NCBI GenBank assembly: GCA_945876095.1 | Contig: CAMCMP010000016.1 | Coordinates: 1 to 64,000, forward strand | DNA length: 64,000 nucleotides | Source: Chitinophaga pinensis | Lineage (GTDB): Bacteria > Bacteroidota > Bacteroidia > Chitinophagales > Chitinophagaceae | Reading direction: 5' to 3' | Shown: one piece after another, positions 52,751 to 62,320 of the stretch | How the letters are laid out: the number at the start of each line of letters is the position of its first letter | Numbering within the stretch: position 1 is the first letter of the stretch | Notes under the pieces: model-generated | What the model saw: only the letters and a program-made list of their open reading frames with translations | The model's database searches: none | Told to the model about the DNA's origin: nothing | Translations under genes and position numbers: made by a program

Positions 52751-54259
52751 ATGAGCCAAATTAGGAGGCAGAGTATTATTTCTTCGTTGATGGTATATGT
52801 GGGATTTGCCCTAGGTTTTTTTAATACTTATTTATTTACGAAAGAAGGGGGATTCACAAAAGAACAATATGGGCTGACTGGAATTTTTATAGCATTGGCT
52901 AATCTAATGTTTTCTTTCGCTAATTTAGGAATGCCCTCCTTTATTTTTAAGTTTTACCCCTACTATCAAGATAATTTAGACAAAAAACGAAATGATATTC
53001 TTTCTTGGGCTTTGTTGGTATCACTTATTGGATTTTGTTCTGTTGTAATTGGAGGTATTTATTTTAAGGACTTGATCATCTTTAAGTTTGGAAAAAACTC
53101 TCCTGAATTTATTAATTATTATTACTGGATATTTCCATTTGGACTTGGACTAACCTTGTATAGCATATTAGAGAGTTATGCATGGCAACAAAAAAAATCT
53201 ATTTTTACAAATTTTCTACGTGAAGTACTTTTCCGGGGACTTACTACCATCTTAATTATTTGTACTTTTATTGGATGGCTAGGTAAGTTTGATTTATTTA
53301 TTAAAATTTATTCATTCACCTATCTAATCATCGCCTTAGTCTTATTATTTTATCTATTAAAAAATGGTAACCTACATTTAACTTTTAAGGCTAGTATAGT
53401 AACTAAGAAATATTCAAAAAAAATTTTCACCCTTGTTAAATTTATTTACGGAGGTACCTTAGTATATGCTGTAGCGGGTGTTTTCGATACGATTCTCTTA
53501 GCTTCGGTCTCTGTAAATGGTCTTGCGGCCGTGGCAGTTTATTCTTTAGCACAAAATATGGCGAGTCTTATTCAAGCACCTCAGCGGGGTATTATCTCCT
53601 CCTCTATTGCCGCATTGTCAAAAGCATGGAAAGATAAAGATCAACAAAGAATTCTAACAATTTATAGGCAGTCTTCCATCAATCAATTAATATTTGCCGT
53701 TGGAATGTTTTCTCTTATTTGGTTAAATTTTGAAGATGGCATTTTCACTTTTCGTCTTCAAAGTGGTTACATAGATGCTAAGTGGGTATTCTTTTTTATT
53801 GGTTTGATGAGAATCGTTGATATGGGAACAGGAGTGAATGCTCAAATTATTTCTACTTCTACTTTATGGAAATTTGAGTTTGTTACTGGAGTCATTTTAT
53901 TGTCAATTACCCTGCCATTGAATTACTTTTTAACTAAGTATTATTTTGATGTCATGGGACCAGCAATAGCCAACCTTTTTTCTTTTACAATCTATAATCT
54001 TATTCGGTTTTGGTATTTGCAAAAAAAGTTTAATATGCAGCCATTTACAATAAAATCATTTTACACTATTGTCTTAGGTATAATTTCTTTTTATTTATGC
54101 TTCTATCTCTTTAATAGTTATCACGGTTTTATTTGGCTAGTCATTAGAAGTATATGCTTTATTCTCTTTTATGGTTGTGGAACTATTCTACTAAAGTTAT
54201 CTTCAGACATTATACCTGTTTGGAACAGCTTTCAAAAAAGAATCGGTTTACATTCATAA
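52751..54259 (+). CDS. Polysaccharide-biosynthesis flippase (MOP superfamily, Wzx-like)
   Basis: 502 residues with 12-14 hydrophobic helices. Start: RRQSIISSLMVYVGFALGFFNTYLFTKEGGFTKEQYGLTGIFIALANLMFSFANLGMPSFIFKFYPYY, typical for the oligosaccharide flippase family, with later FGLGLTLYSILESYAWQ, YSLAQNMASLIQAPQRGIISSSIAALSKAWKDKD and FFFIGLMRIVDMGTGVNAQII. It would move lipid-linked sugar units across the inner membrane. It probably shares a transcript with the upstream M1 peptidase, an odd pairing; the glycan cluster is 20 kb away. Confidence 0.9.
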   Translation: MSQIRRQSIISSLMVYVGFALGFFNTYLFTKEGGFTKEQYGLTGIFIALANLMFSFANLGMPSFIFKFYPYYQDNLDKKRNDILSWALLVSLIGFCSVVIGGIYFKDLIIFKFGKNSPEFINYYYWIFPFGLGLTLYSILESYAWQQKKSIFTNFLREVLFRGLTTILIICTFIGWLGKFDLFIKIYSFTYLIIALVLLFYLLKNGNLHLTFKASIVTKKYSKKIFTLVKFIYGGTLVYAVAGVFDTILLASVSVNGLAAVAVYSLAQNMASLIQAPQRGIISSSIAALSKAWKDKDQQRILTIYRQSSINQLIFAVGMFSLIWLNFEDGIFTFRLQSGYIDAKWVFFFIGLMRIVDMGTGVNAQIISTSTLWKFEFVTGVILLSITLPLNYFLTKYYFDVMGPAIANLFSFTIYNLIRFWYLQKKFNMQPFTIKSFYTIVLGIISFYLCFYLFNSYHGFIWLVIRSICFILFYGCGTILLKLSSDIIPVWNSFQKRIGLHS

Positions 54260-54321
54260 ATTACCCATTTTCCAATTGCGAATATTAGTTTGAATAGTTG
54301 CTAATTTTAACTTTATCAAAT

Positions 54322-55059
54322 TTATTTCTGTTTCAAGTAATTGTCTTTAGTTACAGGAAATCTTCCACCCGATATAAACTTTTTTCTGTAGTATTCGTCA
54401 GCTAAACTATTGATAGTAACGCCTTCACTTACACTGCTGTGTACAAAATAATTATTACCTAAATATAGTCCTACATGACTAATATTCTTTCTTCTTCTTC
54501 TTTTTGAACTCCTAGTATTAAAGAAAACTAAATCACCTTCCACTAGATTTTTAGTAACGACTTTTTTACATGATAAAAATTGCTCTTTTGAAGTACGAGG
54601 AACAGTATATCCATAAACATTCGCTATTAGTTTTTCAGTGAAACTACTGCAATCAATACCATCATGATCCGAACCACCAAAACGATAACGAGTGGACCAC
54701 CATTCATTGACAAAATTGTAAAGTTCAAAATTATTGATACTTTCTACCTCTCTATTCATTATCATAGCATACTTAAACTGAATAGAAGAGCAGTTCTCAA
54801 TATTATTTAAATAATTACCTTTTGAAGAAGGGGTATTGGTATTTAATATTGAATTTGACTTGCTATTTTTTTTAAATTTAGCTATCGTATTTGATGCTGA
54901 ATCAGCCTTTATATCTATTCCATTAATAAACTTTACAGAGATATTTTGATTAGCTCGGGGATTTTTTCTTTCTAATTTGACATTTTTCTGAGCTTTTATA
55001 CTAGAGAATGAACCGAGTATAAACCCATTAATAATAGTCAGAAATAATAAGTATTTCAT
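54322..55059 (-). CDS. NlpC/P60 (C40) family peptidase
   Basis: 245 residues with a signal peptide (KYLLFLTIINGFILGSFSSIKA). A low-complexity Asn/Ser/Lys linker (residues about 55-85) precedes the C40 domain: EWWSTRYRFGGSDHDGIDCSSFTEKLIANVYG with the catalytic Cys, VPRTSKEQFLSCKKVVTKNLVEGDLVFFNTRSS, and ISHVGLYLGNNYFVHSS with the catalytic His. These enzymes cut peptidoglycan stem peptides (gamma-D-Glu-diamino acid bonds). It is a cell-wall hydrolase of the periplasm. Lone gene, divergent from dnaE. Confidence 0.93.
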   Translation of the reverse strand: MKYLLFLTIINGFILGSFSSIKAQKNVKLERKNPRANQNISVKFINGIDIKADSASNTIAKFKKNSKSNSILNTNTPSSKGNYLNNIENCSSIQFKYAMIMNREVESINNFELYNFVNEWWSTRYRFGGSDHDGIDCSSFTEKLIANVYGYTVPRTSKEQFLSCKKVVTKNLVEGDLVFFNTRSSKRRRRKNISHVGLYLGNNYFVHSSVSEGVTINSLADEYYRKKFISGGRFPVTKDNYLKQK

Positions 55060-55453
55060 ACGTTAAATTTTAAGTTTACACGTAAGTACAACTTAATCTT
55101 TTGTTATTTGTTCTTCTTTTTAATCATTTAATACAGTTCTATTTTATTCCAATCTATAAACCTTGCAATACCGACAATTAATTATATAAATATTATATTT
55201 TTTTTGCAAAGGTAAGATTCTAATATCTAATTCGAGAGGAACTATTATAAAATATTGGTTATCAATAAATTGCATTGTGGAAAAAAGAATTCGAGAAGCA
55301 TCCATTACTAAACGATATTTGCTATATAATTATTGACTGATTATTGTTTTACAAGTTGAGCTATTGCTGAAATTGATTTCATTGAAGATCCTTTTATTGT
55401 AGTCAAATTCAATATTTTTTATAATCGGTTTTAAAATTTCAGTTTACATACCT
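55060..55453. other. Divergent intergenic region of the NlpC/P60 gene and dnaE
   Basis: 394 bp, AT-rich, no gene. It holds a minus-strand TACCTTTG element (55207-55214) for the peptidase gene and should contain the dnaE promoter, for which no clear element was seen. Confidence 0.45.
55207..55214 (-). promoter_or_regulatory. -7 element for the NlpC/P60 gene
   Basis: The minus strand reads TACCTTTG (exact TAnnTTTG), about 150 bp before the ATG; if used, the mRNA has a long 5' leader. No -33 TTTG was found at the right spacing. Confidence 0.35.
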
Positions 55454-58400
55454 ATGGATTTTTCTCATTTACATGTTCATACGCAGTTTTCTTTATTGGA
55501 TGGAGCTGCTTCTATTAAAAATTTGTATCAGAAAGCTATTGCTGAGAAAATGCCTGCGTTAGCCATTAGTGATCATGGAAATATGTTTGGTGCTTTTGAA
55601 TTTGTTAAGGAAGCTTACAAACATCGCAATGAAGATAAATCATTAAAGGTAAAACCAATTGTGGGTTGTGAATTTTACATAACTACTGATAGAACTCGCA
55701 AAACATTTAGTAAGGATGAAAAAGATCCTCGAAATCATCAGATTTTATTGGCTAAAAATGAAGTTGGATATAAAAATTTAGTTAAACTTACTTCTTTAGG
55801 GTATATCGAAGGAATGTATTCTAAATATCCACGAATTGATAAACAACTGATTCATAAATATCATGAAGGTCTCATTGCTACTACTTGTTGCCTTGGAGCA
55901 TTGGTTCCACAAACAATTTTAACAAAGGGTGAAGAAGAAGGTGAGAATGAGTTTAAATGGTGGCTGAATATATTTCAAGAGGATTATTATATAGAATTAC
56001 AAAGGCATGGTATCCCCGATCAGGATAAGGTAAATCTTGTTTTAATTAAATTTGCAAAAAAATACAATGTCAAAATAATTGCTAGTAATGACTCCCATTA
56101 TGTTGATCAAAAAGATTCAAATGCTCATGATATTCTTTTATGTATCAATACTGGAGAAAAGCAATCAACTCCAAAGTGGAGCGAGGTTTCAGATGATGAT
56201 ATTCAAGTTAAAAATAAAAGATTTGCCTTTCCGAATGATCAATTTTACTTGAAGACAAAGGATGAAATGTTAAAGGTTTTCGAAGATATTCCTGAAGCAA
56301 TTGATAATACCAATGAAATTGTTTCAAAGGTTGATTTATTAGACTTAAAGAGGGATATCTTATTGCCTCATTTTGTAGTGCCTTCCAACTTTACTTCACA
56401 AGATGAATATCTATCTCATTTAACATGGACCGGTGCAAAAGAAAGGTATAAAATTTTTACACCTGAAACGGAAGAGAGAATCAATTTCGAATTGGGAGTA
56501 ATCAAAGAAATGGGATTTGCAGGTTACTTTTTAATTGTGAGTGATTTTATTATTGCAGGTAAAGAATTAGGTGTATTTGTCGGCCCTGGGCGTGGTTCTG
56601 CCGCTGGAAGTGTGGTGGCCTATTGTATTGGAATTACTAATATAGATCCAATAAAGTACAATCTACTTTTTGAAAGATTCTTGAATCCAGAAAGAAAATC
56701 TATGCCAGATATAGATACGGATTTTGATGATGAAGGAAGGCAAAAAGTAATTGATTATGTAGTTCAGAAATATGGAAAAAGTCAGGTAGCACAAATCATT
56801 ACTTATGGAACAATGGCTGCTAAATCTAGCATTGCAGATGTTGCCAGAGTAATGGATCTTCCATTAGCCGAAAGTAGAGCTTTATCAAAATTAGTTCCTG
56901 AAAAACCTGGTATTAATTTAAAGCGCTTATTACATGCCCCTTACACTATTAAAGAATCTAAAGATGGAGAAAAATCATTAGAAGAAAAAGAACAGTTATT
57001 ACCTGAAGACATAGAAAATGTAAAAAAACTCCGTGAAATATACAAGGGTACGGACTTGCACAGTACTATTTTACATGAGGCTGAAATTCTTGAAGGATCG
57101 GTAAGAAATACTGGTATACATGCGTCTGCTATAATCATTGCACCAAAAGATTTAACAGACCTTTTACCGGTTGCCTCATCAAAAGAGTCTGAATTGTGGT
57201 TAACACAAATTGAAGGTGGATCGATAGAAGAAGCAGGTGTTATAAAAATGGACTTTCTTGGACTTAAAACTTTAAGTATTCTAAAAACAGCTTTGTCGCT
57301 TATAAAACAAAACCATGATGTTATCATTGATATAGATGATATTCCATTAGATGATGAATTGACTTATAAACTTTATCAACAGGGTGATACAAATGCTACT
57401 TTTCAATTTGAAAGTGTGGGCATGCAAAAATATTTGCGTGAGTTGAAGCCAGATAAATTTGCCGATCTCATTGCAATGAATGCTCTTTACCGACCTGGAC
57501 CTTTAGCTTACATTCCTGAATATATTGATCGTAAATTGGGCAAAAAGAAGGTTGAATATGATTTGCCAGACATGGAAGAATATCTCAAAGAAACCTATGG
57601 CATAACAGTTTATCAAGAACAGGTAATGCTTCTTTCCCAAAAATTGGCAGGCTTCAGCAAAGGAGATGCGGATGTACTTAGAAAAGCAATGGGGAAAAAA
57701 CAAATCGCTGTGTTGGATAAAATGAAGGTTCAGTTTGTTAATGGAGCTACTTCTAAAGGTCATGCCAAAGAAAAATTAGAGAAAATTTGGACTGATTGGG
57801 AAGCTTTTGCTCAATACGCTTTTAATAAATCTCATTCAACTTGTTATGCATTTGTGGCTTATCAAACGGCTTATTTAAAAGCGCATTATCCAAGCGAATA
57901 TATGGCTGCTGTTTTAAATCATGCAGGAAGTATTGATAAAATTACCTTCTTTATGGAGGAGTGTAAACGAATGGGGTTAAAGGTGCTTGGTCCTGATATC
58001 AATGAGTCGCAAAATGGATTTGCTGTAAACCAGAATGGAGAAATTCGCTTTGGATTTAGCGGACTTAAAGGGGTTGGTGAAAATGCTATTGAAAATATTA
58101 TTGATGAAAGAACAAAGCATGGGAATTTCACTTCTGCCTTTGATTTAGCTAAAAGAGTAAATCAGCGGGCAGCTAATAAAAAATCATTGGAAAGTTTAAT
58201 CTATTCTGGAGCATTTGATTGCTTCAAAGATATTACTAGATCTCAATATTTTTATTCTGCTCCTGGTGACAGTCAGGGATTAGAAAAGATTTTGAAACAC
58301 GGCAGTATTTTTCAAAATCAAAATGCAAGTGTCAGCAATACTTTGTTTGGAGATTTACAAATGCCTGATATCGTTGCTCCAAAATTGTCTTTGTGTGAAC

Positions 58401-59074
58401 CATGGCCCCTTGCTCAGCAACTTGATTTTGAAAAAGAGGTCACGGGAATGTACATGAGTGGACATCCTTTAGACAATTTTAAATTTGAAATGCGACACTA
58501 CAATATCAGTAGATTAGCTGATTACAATGAATTTAAAATTTCGGTAAATACAAGTCCTACTCCTGGAAGAAATTTCAGATTAGCTGGACTGGTAGTAGAT
58601 GCTCAACAACGACTTACTAAAACTGGCAAAAATTTTGCAATACTGACCATTGAAGATTATTCTGGCAAAAGTGAATTTATGCTTTGGAGTGAGGATTATG
58701 TAAAATATATTCATTACTTAGAAAAAGGATTAATTGTTCTGATTGAAGGTGGATTTAAAACCAGATATAACAGTGAACAATATGAGTTTAAACTTTCTAA
58801 GATACATTTACTTGAAACAGTAAAACCAGCATTAACAAAACAAGTTATTGTAGAGGTTCAACCACAGTTTGTTAGTACCCATTTCGTAAATTTTATTGAA
58901 AACAATGTTAAGCAGTATCCAGGAAAAACTGCTCTTAAATTTAATATTGTTGATGTTCGAAATAATTATAAGGTTGGAATGTATAGCTTAGAAACAGGCT
59001 TCACAATGAATGATGATATGGCAGAGTTTTTAAATGAAAATAAGGATATAGAGGTAAATGTAATCACTTCCTAA
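55454..59074 (+). CDS. dnaE: DnaE, DNA polymerase III alpha subunit
   Basis: 1206 residues. PHP domain at the start (FSHLHVHTQFSLLDGAASIKNL), then the C-family polymerase: GPGRGSAAGSVVAYCIGITNIDPIKYNLLFERFLNPER and the catalytic aspartates in MPDIDTDFDDEGR, further FQFESVGMQKYLRELKPDKFADLIAMNALYRPGP, AFAQYAFNKSHSTCYAFVAYQTAYLKAHYPSEY (fingers), the HhH region, and the OB domain (FRLAGLVVDAQQRLTKTGKNFAILTIEDYSGKSEFMLWSEDY). It is the replicative polymerase. The C-terminal ~60 residues after the OB fold form the tau-binding-type tail. Monocistronic. Confidence 0.98.
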   Translation: MDFSHLHVHTQFSLLDGAASIKNLYQKAIAEKMPALAISDHGNMFGAFEFVKEAYKHRNEDKSLKVKPIVGCEFYITTDRTRKTFSKDEKDPRNHQILLAKNEVGYKNLVKLTSLGYIEGMYSKYPRIDKQLIHKYHEGLIATTCCLGALVPQTILTKGEEEGENEFKWWLNIFQEDYYIELQRHGIPDQDKVNLVLIKFAKKYNVKIIASNDSHYVDQKDSNAHDILLCINTGEKQSTPKWSEVSDDDIQVKNKRFAFPNDQFYLKTKDEMLKVFEDIPEAIDNTNEIVSKVDLLDLKRDILLPHFVVPSNFTSQDEYLSHLTWTGAKERYKIFTPETEERINFELGVIKEMGFAGYFLIVSDFIIAGKELGVFVGPGRGSAAGSVVAYCIGITNIDPIKYNLLFERFLNPERKSMPDIDTDFDDEGRQKVIDYVVQKYGKSQVAQIITYGTMAAKSSIADVARVMDLPLAESRALSKLVPEKPGINLKRLLHAPYTIKESKDGEKSLEEKEQLLPEDIENVKKLREIYKGTDLHSTILHEAEILEGSVRNTGIHASAIIIAPKDLTDLLPVASSKESELWLTQIEGGSIEEAGVIKMDFLGLKTLSILKTALSLIKQNHDVIIDIDDIPLDDELTYKLYQQGDTNATFQFESVGMQKYLRELKPDKFADLIAMNALYRPGPLAYIPEYIDRKLGKKKVEYDLPDMEEYLKETYGITVYQEQVMLLSQKLAGFSKGDADVLRKAMGKKQIAVLDKMKVQFVNGATSKGHAKEKLEKIWTDWEAFAQYAFNKSHSTCYAFVAYQTAYLKAHYPSEYMAAVLNHAGSIDKITFFMEECKRMGLKVLGPDINESQNGFAVNQNGEIRFGFSGLKGVGENAIENIIDERTKHGNFTSAFDLAKRVNQRAANKKSLESLIYSGAFDCFKDITRSQYFYSAPGDSQGLEKILKHGSIFQNQNASVSNTLFGDLQMPDIVAPKLSLCEPWPLAQQLDFEKEVTGMYMSGHPLDNFKFEMRHYNISRLADYNEFKISVNTSPTPGRNFRLAGLVVDAQQRLTKTGKNFAILTIEDYSGKSEFMLWSEDYVKYIHYLEKGLIVLIEGGFKTRYNSEQYEFKLSKIHLLETVKPALTKQVIVEVQPQFVSTHFVNFIENNVKQYPGKTALKFNIVDVRNNYKVGMYSLETGFTMNDDMAEFLNENKDIEVNVITS

Positions 59075-59202
59075 TATTTCCCCTTCTTTTATTAGTTGAC
59101 TCTTTTGGCAAAAAAAGTAATATTATAATGTCAAAACAACATATTAACACTGGAAGTTCAATGTGTGAATATGTCAATACTTCTTTTATGGTAATTTGGA
59201 TG

Positions 59203-59210
59203 TATTTTTG
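59203..59210 (+). promoter_or_regulatory. -7 element for trxA
   Basis: TATTTTTG fits TAnnTTTG and lies 35 bp before the trxA ATG. Confidence 0.4.
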
Positions 59211-59244
59211 AACTTATAAAAATAAATAAATTAAAAATATACTT

Positions 59245-59562
59245 ATGGCACAAGAATTCACGGACGCTAATTTTAAAACTCAGGTAATAGACTCCGATAA
59301 ATTATCTGTAATTGATTTTTGGGCTGAATGGTGCGGCCCTTGCCGAGCTATTGGTCCAGTTATTGAAGAATTATCAAAAGAATATGATGGTATTGTAAAC
59401 GTAGGAAAGGTAAATGTAGACCACAATCCACAAATTTCGACTGATTATGGAATAACCAGTATTCCTGCAATTCTTTTTGTAAAAGGTGGACAGGTCGTAG
59501 ATAAACTGGTAGGAGCTCAACCGAAGGCAAATTTTATCAAAAAAATTGATGCATTGAAATAG
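59245..59562 (+). CDS. trxA: Thioredoxin
   Basis: 105 residues, the classic size. Active-site WCGPC at residues 29-33 ([22 protein letters not shown]), the cis-Pro in [12 protein letters not shown], and the GAQPKANF end. It is a cytoplasmic dithiol reductant for ribonucleotide reductase, Msr enzymes and others. Own promoter and terminator, so a single-gene transcript after dnaE. Confidence 0.97.
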   Translation: MAQEFTDANFKTQVIDSDKLSVIDFWAEWCGPCRAIGPVIEELSKEYDGIVNVGKVNVDHNPQISTDYGITSIPAILFVKGGQVVDKLVGAQPKANFIKKIDALK

Positions 59563-59580
59563 TAAAACTGTTACAAAGTA

Positions 59581-59612
59581 AAAACCGAAGTTATTAACTT
59601 CGGTTTTTTTTA
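59581..59612. terminator. Terminator between trxA and the nucleoside transporter gene
   Basis: A 12-bp stem (AAAACCGAAGTT with its complement, 3-base loop) with A-tract on the left and T-tract on the right; bidirectional between convergent genes. Confidence 0.9.
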
Positions 59613-59652
59613 TGTCTTTTAGGTAGATCTTAGAAAATTTATCAAATAATTT

Positions 59653-60942
59653 TTATCCCATCAAAATTCCAGCAATGGAGGCTGAAAGATAAGAAGCCAA
59701 AGTTCCACATAATAATGCTCTCATTCCTAATTTAGCTAGATCGGCCCTTCTTTCTGGAACTAAGGCACCAATACCACCAATTTGCATCCCTACCGAGCTA
59801 AAATTTGCAAAACCACAAATAGCAAAACTTACAATCATTAAAGATTTGTCTGAAATTAAACTTTGATATCCTTTTACCAAAATACCCGAAGAATTTGGTA
59901 CCATTGTTTGAGTTAAATCACTAAAAGCAACGAATTCATTAATAGTTAATTTTTTACCCAGCATGGTGGCTACACTTGAAACATCAGCAGTGGGTACACC
60001 CATCGCCCATGCCATAGGTGAAAATAGTTTACCAAATATCCAATCTAAGGTTAATATAATATCTAGATGAAAAAACAATCCTAATTTAATCAATAGAAAA
60101 TTTACTAAAGCAATAAGTCCTAAAAAACCAATAAGCATAGCTATTACATTGATAGAAATTTTCATCCCATCCCCTGCCCCATGTGAAATTGCATCAATTA
60201 CATTGGTATAGGGAGATTTTACTTCTAATTTTACTTTACCCATCGTTTCGCTTTCTTCAGTTTCTGGCCATACAATTTTTGAAATTACAAGTGCTGCAGG
60301 TGCTGCCATTAAACTGGCTGCAAGTAAATATTCTGCCTTTGCTCCAAAGCTTACATAAACTACTAATATTCCTCCTGCAATGCAAGCAAGACTTCCACTC
60401 ATACTGGCAAGTAACTCACTCATCGTCATTCCCTTTAAATATGGTCTGATCATTACTTGTGCTTCTACTTGTCCCACAAATGCACTGGCTACATTACTTA
60501 AAGCTTCGGCACCACTCACTCTCATTACCCAATTCATTGCTTTTGCTACTAGGGATACAATTCTTTGCATCAATCCAAAGTGATAAAAAATAGCCACTAA
60601 TACACATACCAAAATGATGGTAGCTAAAACACTAAAACCAAAAACAAAAACACCAGGGGTTCTATAGGGAACAGAGCCACCTGCCATGTTATCCGCCATT
60701 AATCCACCATAAACAAATCCTGCCCCTTCTTTAGCAAATGCCTCTAAATGGGTAATTATACTGCCAATTTTTTGAAAAAATAATTTAACAAAAGATACTT
60801 TTAATATTAGTAGGGCAATTGCAATTTGTAATAAAATGCCACTAATAACTAATTTGTAATTGATCCTTTTTTTATTATTTGAAAACAACCAAGCAATCCC
60901 TAAAATCAATACTATTCCAATTAATCCCTGAAATCTTTGCAT
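59653..60942 (-). CDS. CNT-family concentrative nucleoside transporter (NupC-like)
   Basis: 429 residues, 10-12 helices. Order: GIVLILGIAWLFSNNKKRINYKLVISGILLQIAIALLILK (N-terminal Nucleos_tra2_N), gate domain, VMRVSGAEALSNVASAFVGQVEAQVMIRPYLKGMTMSELLASMSGSLACIAGGILVVY (the conserved GQxExP-like QVEAQ substrate motif), and C-terminal FAICGFANFSSVGMQIGGIGALVPERRADLAKLGMRALLCGTLASYLSASIAG. It imports nucleosides with H+ or Na+ at the inner membrane. Monocistronic. Confidence 0.95.
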   Translation of the reverse strand: MQRFQGLIGIVLILGIAWLFSNNKKRINYKLVISGILLQIAIALLILKVSFVKLFFQKIGSIITHLEAFAKEGAGFVYGGLMADNMAGGSVPYRTPGVFVFGFSVLATIILVCVLVAIFYHFGLMQRIVSLVAKAMNWVMRVSGAEALSNVASAFVGQVEAQVMIRPYLKGMTMSELLASMSGSLACIAGGILVVYVSFGAKAEYLLAASLMAAPAALVISKIVWPETEESETMGKVKLEVKSPYTNVIDAISHGAGDGMKISINVIAMLIGFLGLIALVNFLLIKLGLFFHLDIILTLDWIFGKLFSPMAWAMGVPTADVSSVATMLGKKLTINEFVAFSDLTQTMVPNSSGILVKGYQSLISDKSLMIVSFAICGFANFSSVGMQIGGIGALVPERRADLAKLGMRALLCGTLASYLSASIAGILMG

Positions 60943-61096
60943 AGAATTATTTATTAAATTGAAAGTTATACAATTATTAAATGAAAGTCTTCATTTTACA
61001 TTATAAACAAATGCACTTTTTTTATTTTATTTTAAAAAAAAATCCAATTTCTTTTAAATATATAAATTATTTTATTTATGTATTAATTGAAATTAA

Positions 61097-61128
61097 TTGA
61101 AATTAAAACCAAAGCTGCTGTAACTTTG
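61097..61128 (+). promoter_or_regulatory. Promoter of mqnE
   Basis: TTG at 61097-61099 and TAACTTTG at 61121-61128 (exact TAnnTTTG) are spaced by 21 bp; the ATG follows after about 14 bp. Confidence 0.5.
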
Positions 61129-61142
61129 CGTAAATAATTTTG

Positions 61143-62312
61143 ATGAATCATTCTATAGATACTTTAATTAATTATACAGCTGATATTACTCTTAAAAAAA
61201 TTGCTGAAAAGGTAAAACTTAAACAAAGAATTACCGATCAAGAAGGTTTGCATTTATTTGAAAAAGCTAGTCTATCTTTTGTAGGGTTTTTGGCAAATTA
61301 TATTAGGGAGATAAAGCATGGAGATATTACTTATTTCAACAGAAATTTTCACATCGAGCCTACCAATGTTTGTGTATTTAGTTGCAAATTTTGTTCTTAT
61401 TCTAAACTGTATGCGAATAAAGAGGAAGGTTGGGAATTGAGTATTGATCAAATGATTGACATTGTTAAATCATATGATGGTAAACCGATTACTGAAGTTC
61501 ATATTGTAGGAGGTGTACATCCAAAAATGAATATGGATTATTTTATAGAGCTAATGCAAAGGATTAAGGCTCATCGTCCCTCACTTCATGTAAAAGCTTT
61601 CACTGCAGTTGAATTAGACTATATGTTTCGAAAAGCAAAGCTTACCGCAGAGCAGGGAATGGCTAAACTGCATGAGGCTGGATTGGATAGTTTACCAGGT
61701 GGAGGTGCTGAAATTTTTGCTCCAGAAATCAGAGAGCAAATAGCACCCGATAAGGTAGATGCAATTGGGTGGTTAAGAATTCATGAAATTGCTCATAATC
61801 TGGGAATGCATTCCAATGCAACTATGTTGTATGGAAATATAGAAAAATATGAACACCGGATTGACCATATGAGTAGGTTAAGAAATTTACAAGATAAAAC
61901 AGGTGGTTTCAATACTTTTATCCCTCTGAAATTTCGAAATCATGACAATGAAATGAGTAATGTATCAGAATCTACGATTACAGAAGATATGCGTGTATAT
62001 GCTATCGCTAGAATATACTTAGATAATTTTGCTCATCTAAAAGCATATTGGCCAATGTTGGGACGACAAAACGCACAACTTAGTTTATCATTTGGTGTAA
62101 ATGATATTGATGGAACGATCGATGATTCTACAAAAATCTATAGTATGGCAGGAAGTGAAGAGCAAAATCCTGCTATGAGTACAGAAGAATTAGTAACGCT
62201 AATTAAACAAGTAAGAAGAAAACCGATAGAACGTGATACTTTATATAATGTAGTAACAGATTATAGTACTATTGACTTTTCTAATCTTCCATTAGAAGAA
62301 AAATTGAATTAA
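61143..62312 (+). CDS. mqnE: MqnE, aminofutalosine synthase
   Basis: About 389 residues (an ATG one codon earlier, at 61140, is equally possible). Radical-SAM enzyme with the CxxxCxxC cluster in HIEPTNVCVFSCKFCSYSK, then ITEVHIVGGVHPKMNMDYFIELMQRIK, AFTAVELDYM, GLDSLPGGGAEIFAPEIREQIAPDKVDAIGWLRIHEIAHNLGMHSNATMLYG, FIPLKFRN and AQLSLSFGVNDIDGTI. It joins 3-enolpyruvylbenzoate (the MqnA product) to SAM-derived adenosine, forming aminofutalosine. The alternative, MqnC, is less likely because of the HIEPTN and GVNDIDGT signatures. A YpdA-family gene follows after 8 bp in the same operon. Confidence 0.92.
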   Translation: MNHSIDTLINYTADITLKKIAEKVKLKQRITDQEGLHLFEKASLSFVGFLANYIREIKHGDITYFNRNFHIEPTNVCVFSCKFCSYSKLYANKEEGWELSIDQMIDIVKSYDGKPITEVHIVGGVHPKMNMDYFIELMQRIKAHRPSLHVKAFTAVELDYMFRKAKLTAEQGMAKLHEAGLDSLPGGGAEIFAPEIREQIAPDKVDAIGWLRIHEIAHNLGMHSNATMLYGNIEKYEHRIDHMSRLRNLQDKTGGFNTFIPLKFRNHDNEMSNVSESTITEDMRVYAIARIYLDNFAHLKAYWPMLGRQNAQLSLSFGVNDIDGTIDDSTKIYSMAGSEEQNPAMSTEELVTLIKQVRRKPIERDTLYNVVTDYSTIDFSNLPLEEKLN

Positions 62313-62320
62313 AATATACT

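Noticed and set aside
56941..57327. Minus-strand 128-codon frame inside dnaE
   Set aside because: Antisense shadow; dnaE is conserved throughout.
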